From Leucocoprinus leucothites (lineage: Eukaryota > Basidiomycota > Agaricomycetes > Agaricales > Agaricaceae): DNA of 64,000 bases. Made by a program: the position numbers and the translations under genes. Every line of letters begins with the position of its first letter. Position 1 is the first letter of the stretch. Below the pieces are notes generated by a model. The model saw only the letters and a list, made by a program, of their open reading frames with translations, ran no database searches and was not told the DNA's origin. The stretch spans positions 682,001-746,000 of the forward strand of contig JAACJO010000004.1 of NCBI GenBank assembly GCA_013368445.1, given 5' to 3'. Shown piece after piece: positions 11,897 through 23,417 of the stretch.

Positions 11897-13604
11897 TCAG
11901 ATATCAGGTAAAACTCCACCCGAACGACCAGACAACGCCGATTCTTGTGTCATTGGTCTGGTACCCGCACTCGCATTCACGCTGGGCGTGACAGTGATGG
12001 TGGTGGCGGTACGAGCATACCTCGCCGCCGGAGTCTCCCCCTCTGCCATAACTGCACCGGATGCCTCAACATCCTCCGGTAACACTCCCAATCCAGTTCT
12101 CTTCCTCACCACAGCCTGCCCACGGTCATGATGCAGTTTTTCATGATCATGACCATGACCTGGCGATTCTGAATGCAACTCAGACTCGGCCCCTACAACA
12201 ACCCCTGAATCAAAGTTTTGCCCAGAAACAAGCGCAGGTCTCGTAAACTTGAATAACAACACGTTGAAGAGCCCAGATAGTTGAAATACGATGCTGGCAA
12301 AGATGATTCCGCCGGGGGAGATAGTCGTTGGACTTGAGGAGGAGTTGGTGAAATCGATCCAGCGGACTATGCTGACTGGGAGAACACAGGCGATGTAGAT
12401 TGCTGGATAGCTGGTGTGTTCATTATTATTAGTATTCAGGTTGTAGTGTAGAGAGGGAAAAGGGGGAGACCTACAATAGCATCATATTTGCAATTTCTTT
12501 ATTCTCTCTCTCATCTTCCGAATCCTGCGAATGCGATCGCGATTCATCGACATCATATCCCACCTCTCGTGGTTTCTCGCTGTTAGCACTCCGGAATCGA
12601 AGCCGACGACCTTCAGCAACGAGTGAGCCGTGCATCACGAGTGCGATTATGCCATATAAAATGAGCATGAGGAGAGCTGCTGTCCACATCCATAAATACT
12701 CAAGTGCGATGCGGTAAGGTGTGTATGTTGCTGAGATCCAGCACCCTTCAAATAAGAGGCATTTCAGAAAGTGTTTGATGAGGAAAGAGAAGGGGTCTTA
12801 CAGTAACCGGTGTTTCCGATGTAAGCAGGACTCTTTCCATGGTTGATCCCACTTCCGATCGCGACAACGAGAACAATGAAAAGGCAGATACCGATGAGAC
12901 CGCCTAGACTGACGGCTCTGGATGCGCGCCAGCTAAATACGAGCATGAAGAATGTGTCAAAGGCAATGAAGAGTGAGCTATTATTATGTATCATTTGGTA
13001 TCGTTAGGAACGAGGGGAGTTGAGAGGATGAGGAAGCCTACAATAGTGCGACTCCTACGTCTCCGATTTGTTTCAAGTGACCTTGGGCTTCGCAGAGCGA
13101 TCCTTCAGTTATGAACTACACGTCGTAATCATGGAGAGCAGTCAGTGTTTGTATAGAGGACTAGTCAAGGAAGGGGAAGGACTTACACCGTCAACGACCC
13201 ATCGCATGTTCAATAACCCGCCCAAAGCTTGGATCAATTCCGCGAACATGAGCCCGACAAAGCCTAGGGAATCAGTCGCGTCGATCGGTGGTAGGACGAT
13301 ACCCGAGTGGAGTTTTTTGATCGCCTGACGTGCTCGGAGCTTCATGATGAGCTTGTGCTAATACCGGAGCCGTTAGTATGTTGGCTGTTAATGATGGCGA
13401 CGACTTACGCCTGTATAACATAGGACAACCGATGCAGAGACTGCTGATAATCTGCATGGACAAAGTAATGGATGAATGACTGTTCGACGAGCTGGTTGCG
13501 TTTCCGACTTACAGTGCAGCTTCGAAAGACAGAAAGATGCCCAGCCGAGTACCGAATCCGAATGCATTTTCACTACTGGAGGAAGAGGGAGACAAGTTTG
13601 ACAT
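11897..13604 (-). CDS. Seven-helix G-protein-coupled receptor-like protein (GPR1/Git3 or cAMP-receptor-like)
   Basis: This is an integral membrane protein built from several exons, with start MSNLSPSSSSSENAFGFG at 13604. The pattern fits basidiomycete receptor-like proteins: helix with SAVSASVVLCYTG; a basic loop KLRARQAIKKLHSG; LGGLLNMRWVVDG; CEAQGHLKQIGDVGVALL (a Cys expected to form the extracellular disulfide); GCWIS followed by YRIALEYLWMW; then two more helices. Between helices 5 and 6 sits a cytoplasmic loop rich in Ser, Arg and acidic residues (around SRSHSQDSEDERENKE). The C-terminal tail of about 110 residues has a histidine/aspartate-rich stretch (GHGHDHEKLHHDRG). Family knowledge suggests nutrient or cAMP-type sensing through a heterotrimeric G protein. 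The ligand is unknown. About 420 residues. Confidence 0.8.
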
Positions 13605-14684
13605 CGTTCCTGCAGACCAGAAAATGCGGGGAACGAATAGGTAAGGATGGCTAGACGATCACCTTGTTCCAGAGGGGTTTTAACTGGATAATTAATGCCA
13701 GGCACATGAGCGCTTGACCCCTGGCAAAGTCGTCTGTGGGCAGTGTAGGCAGTGCAGAAATATCAGGAGGGCCAAGGGGAGGTAGATCATCTCCACCATC
13801 ACTGTACTTGGCAGGATGTTATCTCTTGTCGTGCACCGCCTCTTACTAGCAATGTTGAACCCATCACAGTTCCTAGATTGAGAACAAATCCAAGTTGAGG
13901 TCTCTAAAGGCTAGGGCTTATACGTCTCTGGGGAGTTCGAGAGTGAGTCCGCTGGTGTTTGTACAATTATTTCCCTCGAGCCTTGGATATTGATTATCGT
14001 TCCACTTTCTTGACTTCAGCGCGCTTTGGACTTTGGTAGTAGATATGCCAGAGTAATCACGACTTCAAGAGATGCCACCAGGGTGTCAAGGAATATATAC
14101 GAGGACGGGTTTGACGAGGCATGCAGTGCAGAACCCCCAAAAGTAGCACATGATACCAGGCAGAAGGTAGTTGAAATAGCGGAATGAAGGCTAATGCTAA
14201 GCACTAAAGCAGGAGTTGCGATCAATGCTCCGTTTGGTTTCCGACTTGAACAAATCCCACGACCCTGAACGTCACAGGTGAGATCGTAAACTGTGATGCC
14301 ACCATGATGGACTCAAGGTATGGACATAGCCTCGTATGTTTATCAAGGAGAGGTCAGCAGGTCACTACTGTGCAGCTGACATGGGTAAAGGCCGGTAAAG
14401 GGCACCATTTGGAATTCTAAGTGTTTGAATGAATGCCAAGATGAATCGTGTAAGTAGCTGCACTGATTACCGTTGACCGGTACCTTGTCGGCCACGAACG
14501 AAATGTCTTCAGAAAACTTGTAGTTTCTAGTCCAACGATATCGGCCGGCCCGGGTGAGAGTCCGGCATCGAGTGTTGATCACTTCTATACATGCACTATT
14601 TTGGCTGCTTCGTTAACAGCAGTTGACGTATTTCCATCCACTCGATTAACAGCTCCTTTCTTCCTCACACAGTCTTACGCCGCG
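13605..14684. other. Intergenic between receptor and NACHT genes
   Basis: About 1.1 kb with no supported gene. A minus-strand frame at 14016-14225 contains two hydrophobic stretches and might be a scrap of a membrane protein, but it lacks a proper start and any continuation. The right end holds the promoter of the NACHT gene. Confidence 0.4.
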
Positions 14685-16789
14685 ATGTCACCTTTTTCCA
14701 ACGCCCATGATTTCCAAGTGAAGGACTCGTTACTCGTTGACCAATCCTCCACCCAGATTACCAATGTCAAAACTATCATCAAGCAACCGGGCCAGTCCAG
14801 AGTTGGTAAGAGTTATTAGGCTGTTAGCGAGCCAAACGGCTACTGTACAAGTGTTAACGGTGGTCCTTAGGCTTACAAAAGCTGTTAGAGAATTCAGTTC
14901 CCGGAGCAAGCCACGATTCTTCTGATCGCTACCCTCCCCCCCTTTGTCACCCTGGTACAAGAGAGGATTACATCGCATGGATTGAGGACTGGGCTCTCAA
15001 CCCCAGTGGTCATTCAGACCGTATTATGTGGGTCAAAGGCCCCGCCGGCGTCGGAAAATCCGCCATAGCTCAATCCTGTGCCGAACGTCTGGCCATTTCA
15101 ACGAAGCTGGGCGCATCGTTCTTCTTCTCTCGTCCGCACAGGAGAGACGACCCCAAACGCTTTTTTACCTCTATCGCATATCAACTTGCCGTAAAATATA
15201 GATCTTATGGCGAGCTCCTTGACGAAGCCATTCACCTCGATCCCACTCTCCTAAAGAAATCACTACCCTCGCAGTTCAATTCCCTCCTCGTCGCTCCTAT
15301 AGATGAGCTCAAACTCCAAGGAAAGGATACCCCGGAGAAGGTTATTATTGTAGATGGTCTCGATGAGTGCGACGGCGTGGATGCCCAGCGAGATATCGTC
15401 AAGGTCGTTGCGCAGTCCGTTCAAGATCAGACTACGCCGTACCTTTGGATCTTCTTCAGTCGCCTCGAGCCTCACCTTGTAATGACGTTTGATTCGCCAA
15501 GGATTGATCCTCTCACAGCTCGTGTAGAGCTTACCATTTCTCGAGACATCGACCAACAAATTTTGTTATTCCTCCGCGACAAACTCCACGAGATAGGTCT
15601 GGAACACGGGTTGGGGGAATGGCCCTCAGACCGAGATATCTTAATTCTCGTGGACCTCTCTTCAGGTCTCTTCGCTTATGCTTCTACAGTAACCCGTTTC
15701 ATTGAAGAATTGGATTCCAGCGGGCCTCAGGATCAGCTTGACCTCGTTCTTCGCTTGGCGAGGCACAAAACACCAATCGGGCACAAACATCCCTTGTCTT
15801 CGCTAGATCTCCTTTACATGCTTATTTTGGAACGCCTTCCACCAAAGAAACTCCAGCTTGCCCAGTGGATCTTCATTGCCTATCGGTTAAACCCATGTTC
15901 CAGTGCGGCAAGTGCTGCAGAATGCGCTAATTTGCTTCGTCAATCTGAGCAGCACGTCCGCAACGCATGTCAACCGCTTCACTCCGTGATGTTCATTAAT
16001 AAAGAGCTCAGCCTCCAATTCTATCATACATCCTTTCTTGAATTTCTTGAGGACCCGGCCCGATCAAACGACCACTGTATATGGTCTACTAGAAGTGTCC
16101 TGACATTCTTGGATCATCTACTGGATACTTTGACCGATCACATTTATACCTTCAGGTGCTTTGGTGAGTTGCTAACCTGGTTGCTCTTCGCTTTTTGCAT
16201 GCTGAGGAATGACAATTGCACCTGTAGATGGGCTATACCCGTACCACCCCTCAACTTGGGAAACTCTGCTCGTCCCTCCCATAGATAACTACACAAAGAT
16301 TGTTTATGTGCTCTTCCGAATCTTGCAGTTGGCTCCTTTGGCCGGCCACACAGCACGAGTTCATGCACTACAAACCTTCGATTTCAGGAGAGCCGCTTTA
16401 AATTCAGTCGATCTTCATTCGATGAAGGTTAAGCATTTACTTCAAAATGTGAGTCCTCAGAACGTATTCGCCAGAAGAAACTAACATAATGGGTAAAGCT
16501 ACGCGACACAAATCTTATCCAACCTTGTAGATTCAGGAATGTGATCGAGACCACACGGAAGATGTTCACCAAAAAGAAAAGGTCTACTAGGCATTATACC
16601 ATTGGTCATGGAGACAAGAAAGCATTGCTGAGCGAAGAGGACATTGGTAATGATCTGCATAATCTATGGATAAAACCATACTCCGCACGCCAGACTACAA
16701 ACCTCAGGCGCCAGCTACCTGATTTTGTGCATGAAGACGATCTTAGCCGTTTCCATGCGAGTACTCCTTCCCTCCGCCATTGCGATTAA
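14685..16789 (+). CDS. NACHT-domain NTPase (fungal NLR-like), intact
   Basis: This is a STAND-type nucleotide-binding protein of the family that is expanded in Agaricomycetes and thought to act in non-self recognition or programmed cell death. Four exons (introns 14806-14870, 16164-16227 and 16449-16498) give 641 residues. The N-terminus MSPFSNAHDFQVKDSLL matches the usual start of this family. It is followed by the linker ending RYPPPLCHPGTRED, Walker A WVKGPAGVGKS, the sensor-like FFFSRPHRRDDP and Walker B VIIVDGLDECDG. Next come IFFSRLEPHL and a helical region with GLFAYASTVTRFIEEL and the SLQFYHTSFLEFLEDPARS segment. The C-terminal 170 residues show no WD40, ankyrin or TPR repeats, so the usual repeat sensor is absent or lost. 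Two decayed relatives lie at 4120-4717 and 35000-35640. Role inferred from family. Confidence 0.88.
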
Positions 16790-17011
16790 AGCCGTCACTT
16801 GAACATCGCCTATTACAATGTATACCCGGCGAAAGGCTTGTTAGACACCTTCGCTAAATCCCACACGAATTCAATGAAGAGGGACATTCGATGATATGGC
16901 ACCATATTCTTGACACGACGACATTTCGTGGAAATTAGAAAGTAATATTTCGAAGAATAAACCTATATCTCGCTCCATCCATCCCCCACACAGTATCCTA
17001 CGAATGCCCTT

Positions 17012-17856
17012 TTAATCTAACGCATCATAATCATACAAATTCCGCTCCATCAAGTCGTCCCTTCCAATATGCACCTTAGGCTTTAGGTTTCCTTCCTTGC
17101 CAGCTGACTTGTTACCCTCGTGCTTAATCACCTTTGACCATGGCTTGTGCTTGGGTTTCCCAACGCAGCTGGCTGGAGTGGCATGCACGGTCTTTACAAC
17201 AGTAACACGCCCGTCTTTTCCCTTCTCTGTCCTTATTTGGGTTTTTGGATGTCCATGTGGACGAATGGAGGCGCCTGCCTTTGGGGTAGGTGTGATATGA
17301 ACCCCTGGATCGGAATGGGTTGTCACAGACCCAGAGGATCTGGGAGGGATAGGTTGTCCATGTGCTGTTGTGGTAGTGGCTCCCTTCGTGACAGACGGGG
17401 GTTCAGCGGAAGAGATTGGTGCTCCTCTCGCCCTAGTTCTTGCCATAGCTGTGGATTGAGAGGTCACAGTGCCTGTTACGTTTGGGATCCGGTCTCCAAT
17501 CATGGTCCCGGGGTTAAAAACTGGAGCTGATGGTGTAGATGGGTGTGGGGATGAGACCGACTGCTGGGCAGGGCCCGGTAACTTCGAACCAGGCAGCGAC
17601 ACCTTCCGTGCGATAAGCTCATCATCAACCCGAGATGATATAAATTCTCGTGCTTCAAAGTCCATAAACTCTGAGGCCATGTCAATGTCGCGTTCAGCCA
17701 TATCCACCATGTTCTCCGCATCAGGTCTGTGAAAAATAAATTAGAGGCACATAGATTAGTGCATGTAAGGTGGTCTGTAACATACCTTGTTGGTAGAGCC
17801 AAGCTTGACAATGCCATTACAGCGAGCGTGAGAGTGGGTGCAAGTCGCTGAACCAT
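17012..17856 (-). CDS. Secreted protein of unknown function, Pro/Ser/Thr-rich with basic tail
   Basis: No family recognised. The start at 17856 gives a clear signal peptide (MVQRLAPTLTLAVMALSSLA), ending near ALPTR. One short intron (donor gtatgt, acceptor tttcacag) joins this to PDAENMVDMAERDIDM. The mature part begins acidic (SEFMDFEAREFISSRVDDE). It continues with about 120 residues rich in Pro, Ser and Thr that look disordered and open to O-glycosylation. The C-terminal part is basic, with many Lys and His residues (KPKHKPWSKVIKHEGNKSAG), and ends LYDYDALD. It has two cysteines at most, one in the second exon (ATPASCVGKPK). The length is about 260 residues. An in-frame methionine lies 15 codons upstream, but it would bury the signal peptide. 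It could be a cell-wall or effector-like protein, but nothing in the sequence decides this. Confidence 0.6.
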
Positions 17857-19176
17857 CTTTAAATGTTTTCTGAGAGTACCTCTGACTTTTGGAAATAACA
17901 ACGAGACGTAAGGGGTAAGTCGTGAGTGTGAGTGTGTTGGTAAGATTTGATAGTAGAGTGTTCAACAAACGTCCTGCGCTGTTGAAGCTGAATGGATGAA
18001 ATGAGACCAGCTGAAGAACCATTATGTTGTGTTGGCCCGGTTTTTAAGCAGTCCCAGGCACGAGTATTATTAGATGTTGAATAGATCCAGTAATCTGAGG
18101 GTGCAACCAGAATGGTCGCGTCAGTGGTTATGCAACATGTCCAAGTGCAGCGGCAACCGTGTCTATGTCCATCGAGTTGCATACTCGTAACTTGGAGCGT
18201 CGAATAGTGTATCGAAACTGTAAGACTCCAGTTCATGTATCGGACAGGACTCTAGAGAATCATTATAATCAAGTTACCATGACCCAAAGGAGGTGCAGCA
18301 AGGCTTTAGCTCTTGATTCAACTGTCGAGAAGACAACGATTTCGCCGGGCACCCGACCGTAGCAATACCTGTACCCTCTTGATCACGAATCACTGATCGG
18401 AAGTGACTAACCTGATGTCTAAAGTTTCCTGCTATAGCTCGCTGGATACGAGTTACCGAGAAGCACACTCTCCAAGTACGTGAAAGGCCACAGTTCAAGT
18501 TCCCCACTGTTTGACCATGACAAAATAATATTCACTGCGGCTGGATCAACGCCGCCTCAGACTCGGAATGCTTTTGGGTTGCTACCACTGGGCTGTTACA
18601 CCAGCTCAGAGAGTGGCTTTTTGGTTGTAGTGACACTATCCATAGAAACAACTATTGAGGTTGATTTGTTTCCCGTAGGGTAGCAATTGAGTCACAAAGC
18701 ATTAACACTTAAGTACGCACCTCATGGCATGAAAAAAAGGAAAGCCAACTTGTCCTCCCAGGCTCTACTTATGATGATAGTCGGTCGACCGAGCACAAAG
18801 GAACTGAGTTATGACAGGATCTTACTGCTGAAAGGACCAACTGGGACAAAAGAGACCGGTCATCCCACTCAGATAAGCGAATTTCATTTCCATACTGAAG
18901 ATTGTATTCCAGTGAAATGTGATAAAATTTGAACGAGACTATTATTGTTCAACATTATGTCGCACTTCAAAACAGGGAAGTTATAGTAACTAGTTTAGGC
19001 AGCCTGTTATCAGAGGTGGCCCTTGGGATATATGATACAGCGAGCATTAGGCAGGATAAGATTAACGGGGGTGAACTCTAAACATCTGGGAGCGCCTGGT
19101 TATCCGGGGGTATTGAGAATACTACTATCTGGATCGGAATGTTTGTATGGGTATGGCACAATATGTATCATGTGTG
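17857..19176. other. Intergenic, no gene recognised
   Basis: About 1.3 kb. It contains short open frames (for example 18480-18683 and 18687-18932 on the plus strand) without domain motifs or a believable exon chain. The left end should contain the promoter of the secreted protein at 17012-17856. Confidence 0.45.
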
Positions 19177-20346
19177 TCATGGCGAGGTAGTGTCATGGCA
19201 GCCGTGCCCAGTTACCGGGCTGAGCGTGAAGGTTGGCATCGCGAGCGATTCTGGCACACTCGGGAACACTCTTCCACTTGTTACTTGATGTATGATTAGC
19301 AAAGGGGATAACACCTAGTACATTGTGTATGTCAGCCAAAATCCTTTGATTTGAATGGACCTACTTGCCTGAAGCTGTGTTAATAGGAATGGCATCATAA
19401 CCAACGAAGGGGACCTCTTGGAATATGCCACCAGATAATACATCGCAAATGATGATACTAGCACGGCTGATTCAAACAGCATAACAACAATACCGTTGTA
19501 CCCGATATGGCGTTGACCCGTTGCCTTCTGCATAAAGCAATGATAGGCCAGTAGGCGGGCCGATATCAAGGACGTTGAAGTCCACACAAGGGCGACAGAC
19601 AGTGATGCCCAGATTATCAACCAGTCTTTTGATAACAGGGATGCTGGAAGCCTCGAGGGAGCAATGATTTGTAGTAAAAAGATCACACCTGTCGCTTGAA
19701 AGTGTAACAGAAGAAAAGTCGGAAAGCGAGCACCATGGTTAGACGATATGGAGAAGGACATACATGTCGATGCGGCAAATAGACAGACGGGGAAAAACAC
19801 AGCAACTGCCCATGCCGGAATTCTATCACCGAAGAAGTATCGAGGTGAGGATCTATAAATAACTAAGCAACGCCACAGCTGCAATCAAGAACAACATGTG
19901 AGCTGAGAACACGACAGTTGAACTTAGGTACACACCAGCAACCCAGCCGACCACCAGTGACAAAGTACTAGATTGACATATATTGGTTTGGTCGTTGTAA
20001 TGTTTACGAAAACGCTGTTGTAGAGATATACCGAGGGGCCCTCTGGCCCACTTCGCAACCCGACAAAGGCGCTTTTGGCGACGATTATCTCAAGTACGAT
20101 ATTGGAGGTCGCGAATGCAAAAAGTGCGAGAGAATAGAGGAACGAAAATATTTCCCAACGATTTCGGCTGTAACGAGTAGCGACATTGTTCCTGTTGAGA
20201 GACGCATGGTGATAGAGAAGGTTGGCGCAGTTCAAGAAGAGTGTGGCATTGATGCCATATGCAATGCTTGCAAGTATGATGCTGTAGAACCAGTATCTCT
20301 CGCTCTGTCGTGCAAGGCTTGAGTTATCGGGGTACGGAAGGGACAT
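19177..20346 (-). CDS. Fungal seven-helix membrane protein, paralogue of the gene at 39428
   Basis: This is a polytopic membrane protein without a known function. Exon 1 begins MSLPYPDNSSLARQ. It continues with a helix (IILASIAYGINATLFLNCAN), a basic loop and a second helix, then VNLVLCHWWSAGLL. A normal intron joins this to LWRCLVIYRSSPRYFFGD, a layout typical of basidiomycete seven-helix proteins (acidic or polar helix end, then L-x-R-C). Four more helices follow, to MMPFLLTQLQ. There a GC-AG intron (19315-19368) must be removed to reach the last exon, VLSPLLIIHQVTSGRVF and onward, ending at 19177. Helix for helix it aligns with the gene at 39428-40700 (YGINT-LFL, LWRCALHYK, VMLSLIIVQRLTVGK). 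An upstream methionine at 20418 is possible, but the next one fits the paralogue better. About 360 residues. Confidence 0.72.
19315..19368 (-). other. GC-AG intron (54 bases) in the seven-helix gene
   Basis: The exon ends CAG and the intron begins GCAAGT, the classic context of a GC donor. It ends TACTAG and is phase 0. Reading through would stop exactly at the TAG of the acceptor. Splicing yields a last exon that aligns with the paralogue. Confidence 0.75.
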
Positions 20347-21385
20347 CAAATGACCAGGCCAAGAAACGGCTGAGTTCAAAGTATCAGTAAACCAGTAGGT
20401 CTGCTTTATAAAGTGCAAGCAAACGGCAGAGGGCCCATTAGAAACGGTTCAAGTATGTTCCTAGAGTTGAAACCAGTCGGTAGCACTTTCCCCGAGCATT
20501 TCGAACTACTATTAGAAGCCATTCCACCATTGCGCGGCTAGTAAGATGAACTACTAGCCCAGGATTACAAATCCATTTGTCAATTAAGGGGTGTATTGCG
20601 GTTGCAGCACTATCTGGACTTGGAGCGCTTAGTAGTGAACCTTTTGTATATAATTGGTGCCGAGTGGAGTACGCATTTTCTGCTCCAAGTTGAGATCAAC
20701 GCGGATAGGAAGTTCGATGGAAAGATGAGAGGGCGTGGCCAAATTCAAATGTTGCCGTGTCGGGCCGAGTCTCCAGTGATCGAAGCAAAGATCCCAGGGG
20801 CCAGGAGCGTCAAGATCATTCCTCGGAGGCTGATGGCATGAACATGGGGTGCTTCTTGCCCACTGAGGCTGCTTGCTGTGTATAGACATGCCGCTCAACG
20901 TCATATTTCGGCAAGTTGAGAACGGGGATTCTGGAAAGAAGACGCCGGACGGCATCAATGACTCTTTCATCAAGTTCAATGGTGCTTTTACTTGGCATTG
21001 TGCAGAAGCCTAATGCTGTATTATAAGACAAAACCTGTCGGCGGACCCACTTCATTATAGTCATTGGGGGCTTATCAGCAGCTCTTGTTTCTTACTTGTT
21101 GTAATGCCATCTGCTGTTATAAGGGTGGGAGTAATTACTAGGTCAGGGCAATACCATTAGAATAATTGCCCAAACGTTCATCAAGCTTCAAGTTCGAGGC
21201 AGAACTATTGTACCATGATTCTGAGATCTCAAACCTCAGAAAGATCCGATGACTTCGTTCGCTACTGCGGTGAATAAGGTTGACCGACATGGAAGATTTT
21301 AGCGATGTAGTGGACTGTACAGCGCTACCACGGCTAGCGCATTGAGTCATTCTGTGTGCAGGGCGTCGATTAATAACGTAGCCAA
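20347..21385. other. Intergenic with one doubtful small ORF
   Basis: The stretch holds the 5' flank of the seven-helix gene and the 3' flank of PWP1. A minus-strand frame at 20816-21064 has a true ATG and 82 codons (ending MFMPSASEE), with a helical, charged middle part. No family, no upstream exon and no conserved motif were recognised, so I do not call it a gene. Confidence 0.4.
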
Positions 21386-23417
21386 CTAATCGTCATCTTC
21401 GTCTCCACTCTCCTCTTCGTCGCTCTGGACACCCACGACACCGCCTCCTTCCTTTGTGTCCTTTTCTTTCAATATTCTGCCCGCGTCGCGCAGCTTGTCC
21501 CCGAAAGCTTTGCGAGCACCGAAATTAGCACCGACGTCCCAGATTTGTAACTTAGCTTTGGAACCAGCAGAAGCAAGAGTAAGGGGGTCATCAGGAGACC
21601 AAATGGTGGAAAATACTTTGCCCTAAGTAACCGTGTTGCGTCAGTATTGGGTACTTCTACCGGATAACGAGGATCCGTACAACACCGAGATCTCTTGAAG
21701 TGACCAGGCTGACATTTCGTCTTCCGGTGTTTTGATCATCCACAACATTCCAGACCTTGACCATCTTGTCGGTACCTCCCGTGACAATGCAGCCTTTAAT
21801 ATGAGGGTTAACATCAATAGATGAGACGGCGCCGTCGTGGGCCGAGACCGTGAACCGTGCGGGAGAAGGTTGGTCAAGGCTTGACGGGAGGGTTCGAGCG
21901 TCAAAGTTGAGTACGAGTCCATTTTCGAGGGAGACCTATAGTAGTGTTAATGGTGGACACCCTGGATGAAAGGTTGACATACATAAAACCCATAACTTTC
22001 CCAAGGGTCCCATCTAAGAGCCTCCACATCGCTACCAAGGGCAGCACCAACACCACCTTCCGGAGCCCTCGAGTCGAACGTCCGTACAGTTCGATCAAAG
22101 CTGCCGGTTAATAAGACGCTTGGCTCCTTCTCATTCCATTGCACTGCCTGAACCTTGTCCTTGTGGGCATCGAAGCTCCTGATGGCTCCCGAGCCTTCGC
22201 CAGAAGTAGGATCTCTTGTGAGATCCCACAACTTTACGGTTCTGTCGGCACTACAACTGGCGAGAAGATTTCTTTGTGTTTTGTTCCAGCTGAGACCGAG
22301 TACTGCGTCCACATGGTAGCCTTTCTCTATGGTTCTGTGTTTTTGCTTTTTACGCTTTTTCTTCCCTGTTCCAAGGGGAATGGGCACATGCGCTTTCGTT
22401 TCATCTGGGCGGCCAAGAATAGAGGTCGGATACATGGCTTCTACGACGTCCAGAGACCAGATCTCAATCTCGGGGTCGAGAGTCCCAACGGCAATAAAAT
22501 TACCAAAGCCAGGATTTGAGGAATTCTTCAACGCGGGTGGAGTGGAAGCAGAGGAGGACGTGACAGGTGGGAAATCGAGCCATTCAAGGCAGAGAGGGAA
22601 ATTGGGAAGCATAAGGTCGTGATGCACGTAAAGATTTTCTTGGGATTCATCATAGACGTAGACTTCAAGTTGTGAAATCTCGTCTTCAGTTTTGGCAGTG
22701 ACGATAAGATTGTCTGTCGGATAGATTTCGAGTTCTTCGCGCTCATCATCATCTGTGTCTTCCTTGAGGGAGAGTCTGTATGTGCACCTCTATGATATCA
22801 TTCTGATCACGTACATCGTTTAGGGTGATGAATGGATCTTCAGAATTGTCTTTATAATATGTGAGGCCTTTAATGTTGCTAAACGGTCCAAGTGCTGGTA
22901 TACTATGTAAGCTCGTAAGAACAGACTAGTCGGAAGAAATGCTCACTCGAAGATTTCGTATCTTCGTCATAGTCCCCAAGATTATATTCCGCCAAGTCAT
23001 CTGGATTACTCTTTGGTGTAGGGCCAGAGTCGACATCCATGGCATCACCATTGGCATCTCCGGCGTCATCATCTTCACTGTGCGTGAAAAATCAAACTAA
23101 CGATCAATTATCCATTTCTGCTTCACCAGAGAAAACGAGGCTGGAAGGACTGACTCAACCCAATTTGCATCTCCGTCCTCCTCCTCGACATCTTCCCCGT
23201 TCACCGTAATGTCATCAGCCTCGTCTCCTTCAGCACCTTTTCCCATTTCCTGTGCGGCCTTGTGTGCTCGTTCCATTTCGACGCGGGCATCCTCGAGTTC
23301 AATTCGTGCAAGCGCACTGACGCGTTGGAGTTCGTTGTCATCGAGAACATATTTTTGAGGGTGTTGAATAGCTGCGCCGCGCTTCACCCAGGCAACGGCT
23401 GAGATGAGGTTGCTCAT
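21386..23417 (-). CDS. PWP1: WD40 protein PWP1, ribosome biogenesis
   Basis: PWP1 is a nucleolar WD40-repeat protein needed for rRNA synthesis and large-subunit assembly. The start MSNLISAVAWVKRGAA is typical of the family, as is the following acidic linker (around TVNGEDVEEEDGDANW). Diagnostic segments are the nuclear entry AEYNLGDYDEDT, NLYVHHDLMLPNFPLCLEWL, GTLDPEIEIWSLDVVEAMYP, the basic insert GKKKRKKQKH, and the WD repeats ending LLASCSADRTVKLWDL, LLTGSFDRTVRTFD and CIVTGGTDKMVKVWN. It ends in an acidic tail (DEEESGDEDDD), also usual for PWP1. Several introns of about 50-60 bases interrupt the frame, and all inferred joins keep it open. Length is about 560 residues, normal for the family. 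The gene has no close neighbour on its strand. Confidence 0.93.

Noticed and set aside
14016..14225. Minus-strand frame with two hydrophobic stretches, possibly part of a membrane-protein gene
   Set aside because: It has no ATG start, no continuation after the last charged residues, and only a vague resemblance to fungal membrane families.
20816..21064. Minus-strand ORF of 82 codons with an ATG
   Set aside because: Its length is within chance expectation, and no family or splice partner was found; mentioned only in the intergenic note.
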